Below are positions 1 to 6,447 of a DNA stretch of 41,642 nt, piece by piece. Numbering within the stretch: position 1 is the first letter of the stretch; each line of letters starts with the position of its first letter. The DNA is from an uncultured Lachnospiraceae bacterium (GTDB lineage: Bacteria; Bacillota; Clostridia; Lachnospirales; Lachnospiraceae), in NCBI GenBank assembly GCA_946544235.1, contig CAMNMC010000057.1, positions 1 through 41,642 on the forward strand. Direction: 5' to 3'. Below the pieces are notes generated by a model that was not told the DNA's origin, ran no database searches, and saw only the letters and a list, made by a program, of their open reading frames with translations. The position numbers and the translations under genes were made by a program.

Positions 1-153
1 AATTTCGGAAATGCAAGAATGGTAAGGAATTTCTATGAGAAAATGGTTATGAAGCAGGCAACCAGACTGGTTGGCGAAAATACACTTGAAGTTGATGATA
101 TTACTGAATTTCTGGCCGAGGATCTGCCGGACAGAGGTTTATGGGAGCGCTAA
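1..153 (+). CDS. C-terminal end of an AAA+ ATPase (CbxX/SpoVK-like), partial
   Basis: The window opens inside a gene; the last 50 codons are open in frame 1 and end with TAA at 151-153. The visible residues, starting NFGNARMVRNFYEKMV and continuing with an alternating acidic and hydrophobic tail, resemble the lid region of CbxX/CfxQ/SpoVK AAA+ ATPases, where a G-N-x-R-x-V-R-N-x-x-E-K-x motif carries the sensor-2 arginine. The Walker motifs lie outside the window, so the family call rests on this short tail. The stop codon overlaps a candidate ATG of the caspase-like gene by one base, which implies translational coupling. I infer that the ATPase is the partner of the peptidase downstream. Confidence 0.6.
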   Translation, partial: NFGNARMVRNFYEKMVMKQATRLVGENTLEVDDITEFLAEDLPDRGLWER

Positions 154-1703
154 TGGGGGAAACAGTTATGGCAGAAGCAAAGCGTTATGCACTTCTTGTA
201 GGCGTTGGACAATTTGATGATAAAAATGTGTCAGATCTTCCGACATACAAAAATGATTGTGTGTTAATGAAAGATGCGCTTGTTCGGGGATTGGGATTTT
301 TACCGGAGAATATTCGGACAGCAGGCGAGAACGGACAGATTACAGGTAAGTCTTTTTCTTATTCTATACTGAATTTCAAGAAAGCTTTGACAGATAAAGA
401 TACTTTTGTTTTATATTACAGCGGTCATGGACTGGACAATTCGCTGTATTTTTCCGATACGCTTGTGGATCTGAGAAGTATAATCAGGGTTGTTGACAGC
501 CTGCCGGCAAGGAGAAAGTGGATAATACTTGACTGCTGCCATTCCGGAGCTGCAAAGACACCTGAAACGGCAATGATCCCTCGGACGATGAATCTGGTAC
601 TGGCGGATTTTGTTGATCATGGAACTACAATAATGGCTTCTTCCGGTGCTGAACAATTGGCTGTATTTGATGATGATCATAGTTTATATACGGGGCTTCT
701 TTGTAAAGCGATAACGTCGGATAAAACGACGCGAAACGGCAGAAAATCTCTTTGGGATATAAATGATAAGGTTCACTCCATGATGGATATCTGGAATGAA
801 AGTCATGCCGAAAAGATACAGTATCCGATGTTCAGATCCTCAGAAATCGGGTCGCTCAGTTTTGATGTATCGGGTAATGATAGTGAGCAGAATGACTGTT
901 CCTGGAGTAACCTTGATCCGGTATTTACAACAGAAGACTATACTGTCACAAGCGTTAAGTCTCTTAGTACAGCGGCTGTAAAGAGAAATTGTGCGTTTAT
1001 AAAACTCAGCTGTGATAACACTGAGGAAAATATACTCAGGATCACGAATGAGGTTGTTGATCTGGTTAAGGGGATGAATCTTGACAATAGGCATGCCGGC
1101 TATGTAGCAAAGGTTGTCTGGTGTTATTTCGGATTGGATGCATCAGATATGATCAAGAGTAATTACGCTCTATATACTATCTGGGCGGCTGATCCTGAGC
1201 AGAGAAGGATTCATTTTACTGAGAATAAAAATGCTCACGTAGTGGACGATATTTATATTTACCGGAACGGTGCGTATGAGCTGGTTCGCAGGATGAATCA
1301 ACCGGACACTGATCCTGAAGAGTATATGCAGAGCTTAAATATTGCAATGTCTGATATAATCAATATGGGCGAGATGTTCGTAAGAGATATTACCGAAGTG
1401 TATAATAAAACCATGGATATCAATACATTCAGAGATGCTTATAAGGTGTGGATCCGAAAGGTTAAGAAGGATTATATAAAGCTTACTGATATGAGCAGCC
1501 CGCCGGATGAAATATATGACTACTCAGAAAATGTACTGGAATTGGCCGGATGGCTTGTGGATCTTGGAATATATATTGATGGCGATAAGGAGCTTAAGCA
1601 TATAGACCACTGGGCTATAAAGAATGCCGTCAGGAGATATCATGAGAGTATAGAATGTATATCCAGGATTCAGGCTGTGGCGCTGGCGGGGCTTGGTAAC
1701 TAG
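153..1703 (+). CDS. Caspase-like peptidase (C14 family) with a long C-terminal domain of unknown function
   Basis: This 516-residue protein has an N-terminal caspase/metacaspase fold. After a GVGQFDD strand come YYSGHG, with the catalytic His near residue 92, and ILDCCHSG, with the catalytic Cys near residue 129. Both are the textbook C14 dyad motifs. Roughly residues 230-516 match no domain I recognise and contain no membrane segment. The chosen start is ATG 153, preceded by GGGAG and overlapping the upstream TAA. ATG 168, preceded by GGGGGA, and ATG 141 are alternatives. Bacterial caspases coupled to ATPases or sensor proteins often act as proteases in anti-phage or programmed-cell-death systems; that role is inferred here from the AAA+ neighbour. 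It lies about 4 kb upstream of a type III CRISPR locus, but a terminator and three unrelated genes separate them. Confidence 0.82.
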   Translation: MGETVMAEAKRYALLVGVGQFDDKNVSDLPTYKNDCVLMKDALVRGLGFLPENIRTAGENGQITGKSFSYSILNFKKALTDKDTFVLYYSGHGLDNSLYFSDTLVDLRSIIRVVDSLPARRKWIILDCCHSGAAKTPETAMIPRTMNLVLADFVDHGTTIMASSGAEQLAVFDDDHSLYTGLLCKAITSDKTTRNGRKSLWDINDKVHSMMDIWNESHAEKIQYPMFRSSEIGSLSFDVSGNDSEQNDCSWSNLDPVFTTEDYTVTSVKSLSTAAVKRNCAFIKLSCDNTEENILRITNEVVDLVKGMNLDNRHAGYVAKVVWCYFGLDASDMIKSNYALYTIWAADPEQRRIHFTENKNAHVVDDIYIYRNGAYELVRRMNQPDTDPEEYMQSLNIAMSDIINMGEMFVRDITEVYNKTMDINTFRDAYKVWIRKVKKDYIKLTDMSSPPDEIYDYSENVLELAGWLVDLGIYIDGDKELKHIDHWAIKNAVRRYHESIECISRIQAVALAGLGN

Positions 1704-1776
1704 CCACGCAGAGGTCGGTCTGCTCGGATAACAGTTTTATATGCAGGGGTGAATATGGCTCGCAAGGAGAATAAAA

Positions 1777-2280
1777 ATGATTAACGACATCATACGTAGT
1801 GAGATAAATGAATATTTGGAAAGATATTTTCTGGCACCGACGGGTAAGGGCAGTCTGTTCAATGCCGAAACTGCTTTCAAGGACGGAAATATTGAAGGGA
1901 CAAATATTCCGGTCAGAAGTCTGGAAGAGCTTGTTGATAGTGTCGGTGAAACCTTCTGCGAGATGCTGTTTCGGAAGATAAAAGAGAAAGGACTGACTGA
2001 TTCTGAGGTTTATAAGAAGGCGGATATGGATCGGAAGCTTTTTTCAAAGATACGCAGTAATCCGGCATATCATCCGCAGAAGAAGACGGTCATTGCACTG
2101 GCCCTTGCTTTGGAACTCCCGATAAATGAATTCAATGATATGCTTGCGAGAGCAGAATATGCCCTCTCCCCGTCCGACAAAGGTGATCTTATCGTAAGAT
2201 TCTTTGTGGAACATGGAGTCTATGACATCATGACTATTAACTTTACGCTGGATGAATATGGGCAGGAAATAATTGGATAA
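1777..2280 (+). CDS. Helix-turn-helix-like protein, third gene of the ATPase-caspase operon
   Basis: This is a 167-residue soluble protein with a good ribosome site (AAGGAG, about 6 nt before ATG). Residues about 60-125 (TDSEVYKKADMDRKLFSKIR, then a helix starting TVIALALALELPINEFNDML) have the spacing of an XRE-like helix-turn-helix fold. From memory, closely similar modules occur in Firmicutes conflict loci, sometimes fused to macro domains; I could not check this. The gene follows the caspase by 73 nt with no terminator between them, and a strong terminator follows immediately. It may be the adaptor or regulator of the ATPase-caspase module. The ending LDEYGQEIIG is not recognised. Its function is unknown beyond probable nucleic-acid or protein recognition. 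Confidence 0.65.
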   Translation: MINDIIRSEINEYLERYFLAPTGKGSLFNAETAFKDGNIEGTNIPVRSLEELVDSVGETFCEMLFRKIKEKGLTDSEVYKKADMDRKLFSKIRSNPAYHPQKKTVIALALALELPINEFNDMLARAEYALSPSDKGDLIVRFFVEHGVYDIMTINFTLDEYGQEIIG

Positions 2281-2281
2281 T

Positions 2282-2316
2282 AAAAAAATTGTCGCCGTAA
2301 TGGCGACCATTTTTTT
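2282..2316 (+). terminator. Intrinsic terminator after the caspase operon
   Basis: GTCGCC (2291-2296) pairs with GGCGAC (2302-2307) around a GTAAT loop. The stem is flanked by seven A on the left and seven T on the right. The hairpin starts a few bases after the HTH-like stop codon. The A-tract on the other side means it could act in both directions, but no gene converges on it. Confidence 0.85.
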
Positions 2317-2369
2317 GCTCATTTTTAATATGATTATTACATCCAAATATCGAGGAGGTGAAGTCAGTG

Positions 2370-2546
2370 ATGGAAAATGAGAGAAATACAAAAATAGGCG
2401 AGATAGCTTCTATGGTCTGCCAGATGAATGATGAACAGCTGAAGAATGTTCATGAGTATACCGAGGACGAGCTGAAGGAACCGAATCACGAGGCTGTAGC
2501 GCTGGATGCAGTGATTAAGATCAGTAAGAAGTATGGGAAGAAGTAG
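2370..2546 (+). CDS. Small hypothetical protein (58 aa)
   Basis: This is a short, highly charged, probably helical protein with no cysteine cluster, signal or membrane segment. An AGGAGG sequence lies about 11 nt before the ATG. The overlapping GTG one codon earlier gives better spacing and could be the true start; the upstream GTG at 2358 overlaps the SD sequence and is unlikely. The coding frame is supported by the strong SD and by tight spacing (18 nt) to the next gene, with which it is probably co-transcribed. No family recognised. Confidence 0.5.
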   Translation: MENERNTKIGEIASMVCQMNDEQLKNVHEYTEDELKEPNHEAVALDAVIKISKKYGKK

Positions 2547-2564
2547 AGAGGGGGGATGCACTGT

Positions 2565-3500
2565 ATGAAAAAGAATAAAATCATCTTATTAACCTTATAT
2601 ATCCTGCTTTTATTATCAGGATGTGGGAAAAGCAAAGTTGTTAAATCAGTCGAAAAGAAGATTGATGCGATCGGTGATATTTCTCAAGATAGTGCTCCAT
2701 TAATCGAAGAGGCAGAGAATGCTTATAATGCATTATCCGATAAAGACAAAAAGGAAGTTGATAATTATGAAAAGCTGATATCAGCCCGGGAAGAATACGA
2801 CAACCTCATACCTACGATAGTTTCAGAAAAGATAAAAAAAGCTGTTGATGATCCGGTGAAATATACTAACGAAGAGATAAAAGTAATCATTACCGAATAT
2901 GATTCATTATCTGATGAGCAGAAAGCAAAGGTTACTACTAAAAATACTGTGAATTCATTAAGGAATCTTGATGTTGATAAGGTTAAGGAGTGCATTGAAG
3001 CAACGGCTAAAATCAACGATGATTCAAGCTTTGAAGAAGCAGGTGCAGCTTATAAAAAATATAAAGCCTTAAATGCAACAGAGCAAAGATATGTAGATAT
3101 TGAAAATGTTGAGAAGAAATATATTTGCAATGAATTCGAAAAGGCTGCAGTTGGCGCCTGTCTGGAGATAAAAAAGTACTTGAAAAGCAGTGAAAGCTTT
3201 TCTCTTATAGAGATAAAAGTTGTAGATGACAGGAAGGGCGGAACCGGCCAGTTTCTGGTAAAAACAAAGTACTCAGCAACAAACAGTTTTGGAGCCAGAG
3301 TAGATGATGATAGTCTTCTGCCTATAAATCCAACATCATATACAGATGAATTTCTGGCGCTGAGTGTTTTAACAACGGGAAAAGTTGAATTGTATGATAC
3401 TATTTCTTCAAAATATTACTGGGATGGTACGCCGGTAAAAATGGATACAGATAAGATTACTTACTGGATAGAGAATTATGATTCAAGTTTTTTTAAATAA
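2565..3500 (+). CDS. Predicted lipoprotein, function unknown
   Basis: This is a 311-residue secreted lipoprotein. It starts MKKNK followed by a hydrophobic stretch ending LLLLSGC, a clear lipobox with the lipidated Cys at residue 20. The mature part is mostly helical and charged. It contains repeats of a motif seen in many clostridial surface proteins (YNALSDKDKKEVDNYEKL and, further on, YDSLSDEQKAKV), followed by a beta-rich C-terminal region of about 110 residues. The chosen start is ATG 2565, because the GGGGGG ribosome site abuts ATG 2556 too closely to serve it. The protein should be anchored to the outer face of the membrane. I cannot name a ligand or enzymatic role. It may be co-transcribed with the small gene before it. 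Confidence 0.75.
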   Translation: MKKNKIILLTLYILLLLSGCGKSKVVKSVEKKIDAIGDISQDSAPLIEEAENAYNALSDKDKKEVDNYEKLISAREEYDNLIPTIVSEKIKKAVDDPVKYTNEEIKVIITEYDSLSDEQKAKVTTKNTVNSLRNLDVDKVKECIEATAKINDDSSFEEAGAAYKKYKALNATEQRYVDIENVEKKYICNEFEKAAVGACLEIKKYLKSSESFSLIEIKVVDDRKGGTGQFLVKTKYSATNSFGARVDDDSLLPINPTSYTDEFLALSVLTTGKVELYDTISSKYYWDGTPVKMDTDKITYWIENYDSSFFK

Positions 3501-3533
3501 AGTATTATCGGCTGTTTGTAAAAAAGGGGTATT

Positions 3534-3547
3534 TGTTACACGTAACA
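3534..3547. promoter_or_regulatory. Palindromic operator-like site upstream of the GWW surface protein
   Basis: TGTTAC and GTAACA form a perfect 6-bp inverted repeat around AC, in the 89-nt gap before the surface-protein gene and about 25 nt upstream of its ribosome binding site. The symmetry and position suit a dimeric repressor site. No regulator is assigned, and a matching -35/-10 pair is not clear. Confidence 0.3.
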
Positions 3548-3588
3548 CACAATAAATAATAATTAAAAAGCAAGGGAGGTCATACATT

Positions 3589-5133
3589 ATGAGAAGAACA
3601 AAAAAGATAATTGCCGGCATGGCGCTTATCTTAGCCGGTGCGTCTATGAGCGTTGGAGCGGTTAATGCACAGCAGGCTTCACGAGATAATCTGTCGGATG
3701 GTGTAGGATATAGTGCAGAGATATACAGGGCTGTTGATAGTCGAACCGGTGTATATCAGGCAAAGTATAAATCCGGAGGGAAAACAACAACTGAGTGGTG
3801 TTATCTGGTTAATGGAGAAGTGCAGTATAACTATACCGGATTTGCATCAAATAGCAGTGGCTGGTGGTATGTTGAAAAAGGCAAAGTTACCTTTAAGAAA
3901 AATGATGTTATTAAGGGCAAAGTAAAGAACCAGGACGGCTGGTGGTATGTAAGAGATAGTAAAGTTCAGTTCGTTGATTCGGTAGAGAAGAATTCTTCAG
4001 GCTGGTGGGTAATCCAAAAAGGCAAAGTGAATTTTGGGTATACAGGATTTGCAAAGAATTCGAGCGGCTGGTGGTATGCAGAAAACGGCAAGGTTAATTT
4101 CAGTAAGAATGATGTTATAAAAGGTAAAGTCAATGGACAGGACGGCTGGTGGTATGTTAAAGGAGGCATGGTTCAGTTCGTTGATTCGGTAGAGAAGAAT
4201 TCTTTGGGCTGGTGGGTAATCCAGAAAGGCAAAGTGAACTTTGATTATACAGGATTTGCAAAGAATTCAAGTGGTTGGTGGTATGCTGAAAAAGGAAAGA
4301 TCAACTTTAACAAAAATGAAGTTACAAAAGGCAAAGTCAATGGACAGGACGGTTGGTGGGTAACGCAAAATGGAAAAGTTAATCTTAATTACACTGGATT
4401 TGCAAAGAATTCAAGTGGTTGGTGGTACTGCGAGAAAGGCAAAGTCAATTTTTCAAAGAATGATGTTCTGAAAGGAACTGTAGATGGTAAAAGTGGCTGG
4501 TGGTATGTCAAAGGCGGAAATGTCAAATTTGAAGATACTGTAGCTAAAAACTCGAGCGGCTGGTGGGCTATTTTTGATGGACAGGTTGATTTTAGTTTTG
4601 AAGGCATGGCAAAGAATAGCAGCGGCTGGTGGTATTGTAAGAATGGTACGGTTGATTTTAACTATAATGGAACCATTAATACTTTAGGATGTTTTGTGTA
4701 TACGGTTAAAAATGGTAAAGCGGTCAGCTGGTATGAGGATTTTGCTGCGGAAAAGGAGCTGTATAAAGAGGTTTCTGATATTATATCGGAGGCGAACTAT
4801 TACCATGATTTAGCCATGAAATACATTAATGGAAAAAGCGGATCCAGAATGTATCAAGCTATTATATCTACGAGAAAATGGTTAAGAGAGGCTAAAAATG
4901 GATTTTATAAGGCATATGAAAAAACCAGATATATTACGCGGTTTGAAGAATTAAATGATTCCTTATATACAGCTTACTACTATATGCCAATAACGGCAGA
5001 AGATAATTGGGGTTCACTTGGAAAATTTCTTGAGGATGATATCAAAGTGCTGGAAGCATTGAGTACGTGCTTTGGAGAATGTGTAGAACTTAACGATTTC
5101 TTTTTGGAGATGATTCAGCCTGGAGGTTATTAA
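3589..5133 (+). CDS. Secreted surface protein with twelve GWW repeat units
   Basis: This is a 514-residue exported protein. It has a Sec signal peptide (MRRTKK, then a hydrophobic core, probable cleavage after VNA-Q near residue 27). From about residue 70 to 360 it consists of tandem units of 20-25 residues, each built around GWW, in forms such as NSSGWWYAEKGKVNF and QDGWWYVKGG. I count twelve GWW units arranged in a three-unit higher-order repeat. Such aromatic repeats resemble the cell-wall or choline-binding type found in Clostridia. The C-terminal 130 residues are a non-repetitive helical domain that I cannot name. The start is well supported by AAGGGAGGT eight nt upstream. The protein probably sits on the cell surface; its ligand is unknown. 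Confidence 0.75.
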   Translation: MRRTKKIIAGMALILAGASMSVGAVNAQQASRDNLSDGVGYSAEIYRAVDSRTGVYQAKYKSGGKTTTEWCYLVNGEVQYNYTGFASNSSGWWYVEKGKVTFKKNDVIKGKVKNQDGWWYVRDSKVQFVDSVEKNSSGWWVIQKGKVNFGYTGFAKNSSGWWYAENGKVNFSKNDVIKGKVNGQDGWWYVKGGMVQFVDSVEKNSLGWWVIQKGKVNFDYTGFAKNSSGWWYAEKGKINFNKNEVTKGKVNGQDGWWVTQNGKVNLNYTGFAKNSSGWWYCEKGKVNFSKNDVLKGTVDGKSGWWYVKGGNVKFEDTVAKNSSGWWAIFDGQVDFSFEGMAKNSSGWWYCKNGTVDFNYNGTINTLGCFVYTVKNGKAVSWYEDFAAEKELYKEVSDIISEANYYHDLAMKYINGKSGSRMYQAIISTRKWLREAKNGFYKAYEKTRYITRFEELNDSLYTAYYYMPITAEDNWGSLGKFLEDDIKVLEALSTCFGECVELNDFFLEMIQPGGY

Positions 5134-5247
5134 AATCAATCTGATAGGTAATCAGATATGAAAATCGGGCATAATTCAAGCGCTCCCGAGAGGATAGCTA
5201 CAGGCCAGAAGCGGAAAGATAGTCTGGAATTAGAACCGGACACTATA

Positions 5248-5276
5248 TTGACAAACTTCGCACAATCGAATATAAT
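5248..5276 (+). promoter_or_regulatory. Consensus sigma-A promoter driving the riboswitch and cas operon
   Basis: TTGACA (5248-5253) and TATAAT (5271-5276) are separated by exactly 17 bp, a perfect match to the housekeeping consensus. Transcription should start near 5283, just ahead of the c-di-GMP aptamer. This is the best promoter seen in the window and lies about 115 nt after the surface-protein stop. Confidence 0.85.
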
Positions 5277-5292
5277 AATTGTCTGACAGATT

Positions 5293-5368
5293 AATATTTG
5301 GCAAAGCAAGGGAAACCTTGTGACGCAAAACTATGAGGGCCTGTAAAATGGTAGCCAGTTGCACTTAG
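5293..5368 (+). promoter_or_regulatory. Cyclic di-GMP-I riboswitch (GEMM aptamer)
   Basis: The RNA contains the conserved GEMM-I elements in order. First is GGCAAAGC (5300-5307). Next is a short stem AAGG/CCTT capped by a GAAA tetraloop (5309-5320). Then come GTGACGCAAA (about 5320-5329), a second stem starting ACTATGAGGGCC, and the closing GGTAGCCAGTTGC (about 5350-5362). GACGCAAA, the GNRA loop and the GTAGCC receptor side are the hallmark c-di-GMP contacts and tertiary elements of the family. The aptamer lies just downstream of a consensus promoter and just upstream of an intrinsic terminator, as expected of a transcription-control switch. Whether ligand turns expression on or off cannot be settled by eye. 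The downstream genes are an HTH protein and the type III-A cas operon. Confidence 0.9.
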
Positions 5369-5372
5369 AATC

Positions 5373-5423
5373 AAGCATCAGGATAGACTGTTTAGGACTA
5401 TTCTGGTGCTTTGTTGTTTTTTT
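5373..5423 (+). terminator. Intrinsic terminator of the c-di-GMP riboswitch (expression platform)
   Basis: AAGCATCAGGATAG (5373-5386) pairs over 14 positions with CTATTCTGGTGCTT (5398-5411), with two G-U pairs and an 11-nt loop. TGTTG and seven T follow (to 5423). It sits four nt after the aptamer region and ends 12 nt before the HTH start codon, so it can stop the transcript before any coding sequence. It is the obvious expression platform, and the ribosome site GAGGGAGGG follows directly after it. Confidence 0.88.
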
Positions 5424-5435
5424 GAGGGAGGGCGT

Positions 5436-5660
5436 ATGGAAGGGTTTTTGACAATTAATGAGGTTGCCGAAAAATGGAATATCACAGGGCGCCAAGTTCA
5501 GAAAATGTGCTCGGAAGGTAAGATACCAGGAGCATCAAAGTTTGGGCGTGTATGGGCAATTCCAGAGGATGCGGAGAGACCGGTTGATGGAAGGGTAACG
5601 ACAGGTAATTATAAAAACTGGCGAAAAAAAATCAATAATAAGCAGCAGAACGAGGATTAA
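5436..5660 (+). CDS. Small helix-turn-helix (excisionase/MerR-like) protein heading the cas operon
   Basis: This is a 74-residue DNA-binding protein. Residues 4-35 (FLTINEVAEKWNITGRQVQK, then MCSEGKIPGA) form the winged-helix HTH of the excisionase/HTH_17 type, followed by the KFGRVWAIPEDAERP wing. The tail is basic and polar. The start is ATG 5436, with GAGGGAGGG about 4 nt upstream; an upstream in-frame ATG at 5406 lies inside the terminator hairpin and is rejected. It is the first gene after the c-di-GMP riboswitch and is 37 nt from cas6 with no intervening terminator, so it is probably co-transcribed with the csm genes. It may autoregulate the operon. Similar small HTH proteins are common in accessory regions of Lachnospiraceae. 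Confidence 0.75.
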   Translation: MEGFLTINEVAEKWNITGRQVQKMCSEGKIPGASKFGRVWAIPEDAERPVDGRVTTGNYKNWRKKINNKQQNED

Positions 5661-5697
5661 AAATATGAAAGACTGAAGGTTATTTGGGGGTGATTAA

Positions 5698-6447
5698 TTG
5701 TTTTCGCAAATTGTTATGGAACTGAAAACAGACGAGAAACTGACGTATAAAAAGGCTTCGACGTTACAAGGGGTATTATTTGAGAATATTGATACTGAAT
5801 ATGCTTCTTTGATGCATCAGCAGGATCGACATCCGTATAGTCAGTATTTGTTATCAGAAAATGATAAAGAGTATTGGGTAGTTAATACGCTGACAGAAGA
5901 AGCGTATGAAAACATTATTAAAAGACTGGAAGATAGGAACTTCAACGGTTTTAGAATCAAAAAGGGTGATATTGACGTTTCTATAGCTAACAAGAGAATC
6001 ACGATAGTAGAAAAGCAGACTTTGATCAACGAGTTGAATACTAAAGATGCCGAAAGAGTTTTCAATCTTTCATTACTTACGCCGATGGCTTTCAAACAGA
6101 GAGGAGTATATGTTTCGTTTCCGGATCTGAGGCTGATATATCAAAGTATTATGAACAAATATAGCAGTATCTCCGATAACATGGTGATGATGGATGAAGA
6201 GACACTTAATCAGCTGGTTGAGAGCAGTATGATAACTAAGTTTAACATTAGGAGTGCTATATTTCCGCTTGAAGGAGTTAATATCACGGGTGCAATCGGA
6301 AACATCAGGATTTATATAAAGGGATCGGATGTTTTAGCACGGTATATCAGGTTGTTACTAAAATTCTCTGAGTTTTCCGGAATTGGGGTTAAAGCCGGAA
6401 TTGGTATGGGCGCAGTTAAAATAAGAGAAGAGGTGATAGAAAAGTGA
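5698..6447 (+). CDS. cas6: CRISPR pre-crRNA endoribonuclease Cas6
   Basis: Cas6 cuts the precursor array transcript within each repeat to release crRNA intermediates for the Csm complex. This 249-residue protein has the usual length and two-ferredoxin-fold pattern, with the motif DRHPYSQYLL near residues 40-50. It ends with the diagnostic glycine-rich loop GIGVKAGIGMGAVKI at residues 227-241. Translation probably begins at TTG 5698, about 7 nt after a GGGGG(TGAT) ribosome site; the next in-frame ATG is six codons in. Its stop overlaps the cas10 GTG (GTGA), indicating coupling. The repeat it should process has a five-pair hairpin with a GNRA loop. Confidence 0.88.
   Translation: MFSQIVMELKTDEKLTYKKASTLQGVLFENIDTEYASLMHQQDRHPYSQYLLSENDKEYWVVNTLTEEAYENIIKRLEDRNFNGFRIKKGDIDVSIANKRITIVEKQTLINELNTKDAERVFNLSLLTPMAFKQRGVYVSFPDLRLIYQSIMNKYSSISDNMVMMDEETLNQLVESSMITKFNIRSAIFPLEGVNITGAIGNIRIYIKGSDVLARYIRLLLKFSEFSGIGVKAGIGMGAVKIREEVIEK

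Noticed and set aside
153..1703. Caspase-like protein as part of a type III CRISPR-guided protease (Craspase-type) system
   Set aside because: The CRISPR locus is a standard multi-subunit III-A, not the fused III-E effector; a terminator and three genes separate them, and the caspase partner appears to be the AAA+ ATPase.
5134..5247. A second structured RNA in the stretch before the promoter
   Set aside because: Only a 5-bp TCGGG/CCCGA stem with a long loop is visible; there is no conserved riboswitch core and no T-run.
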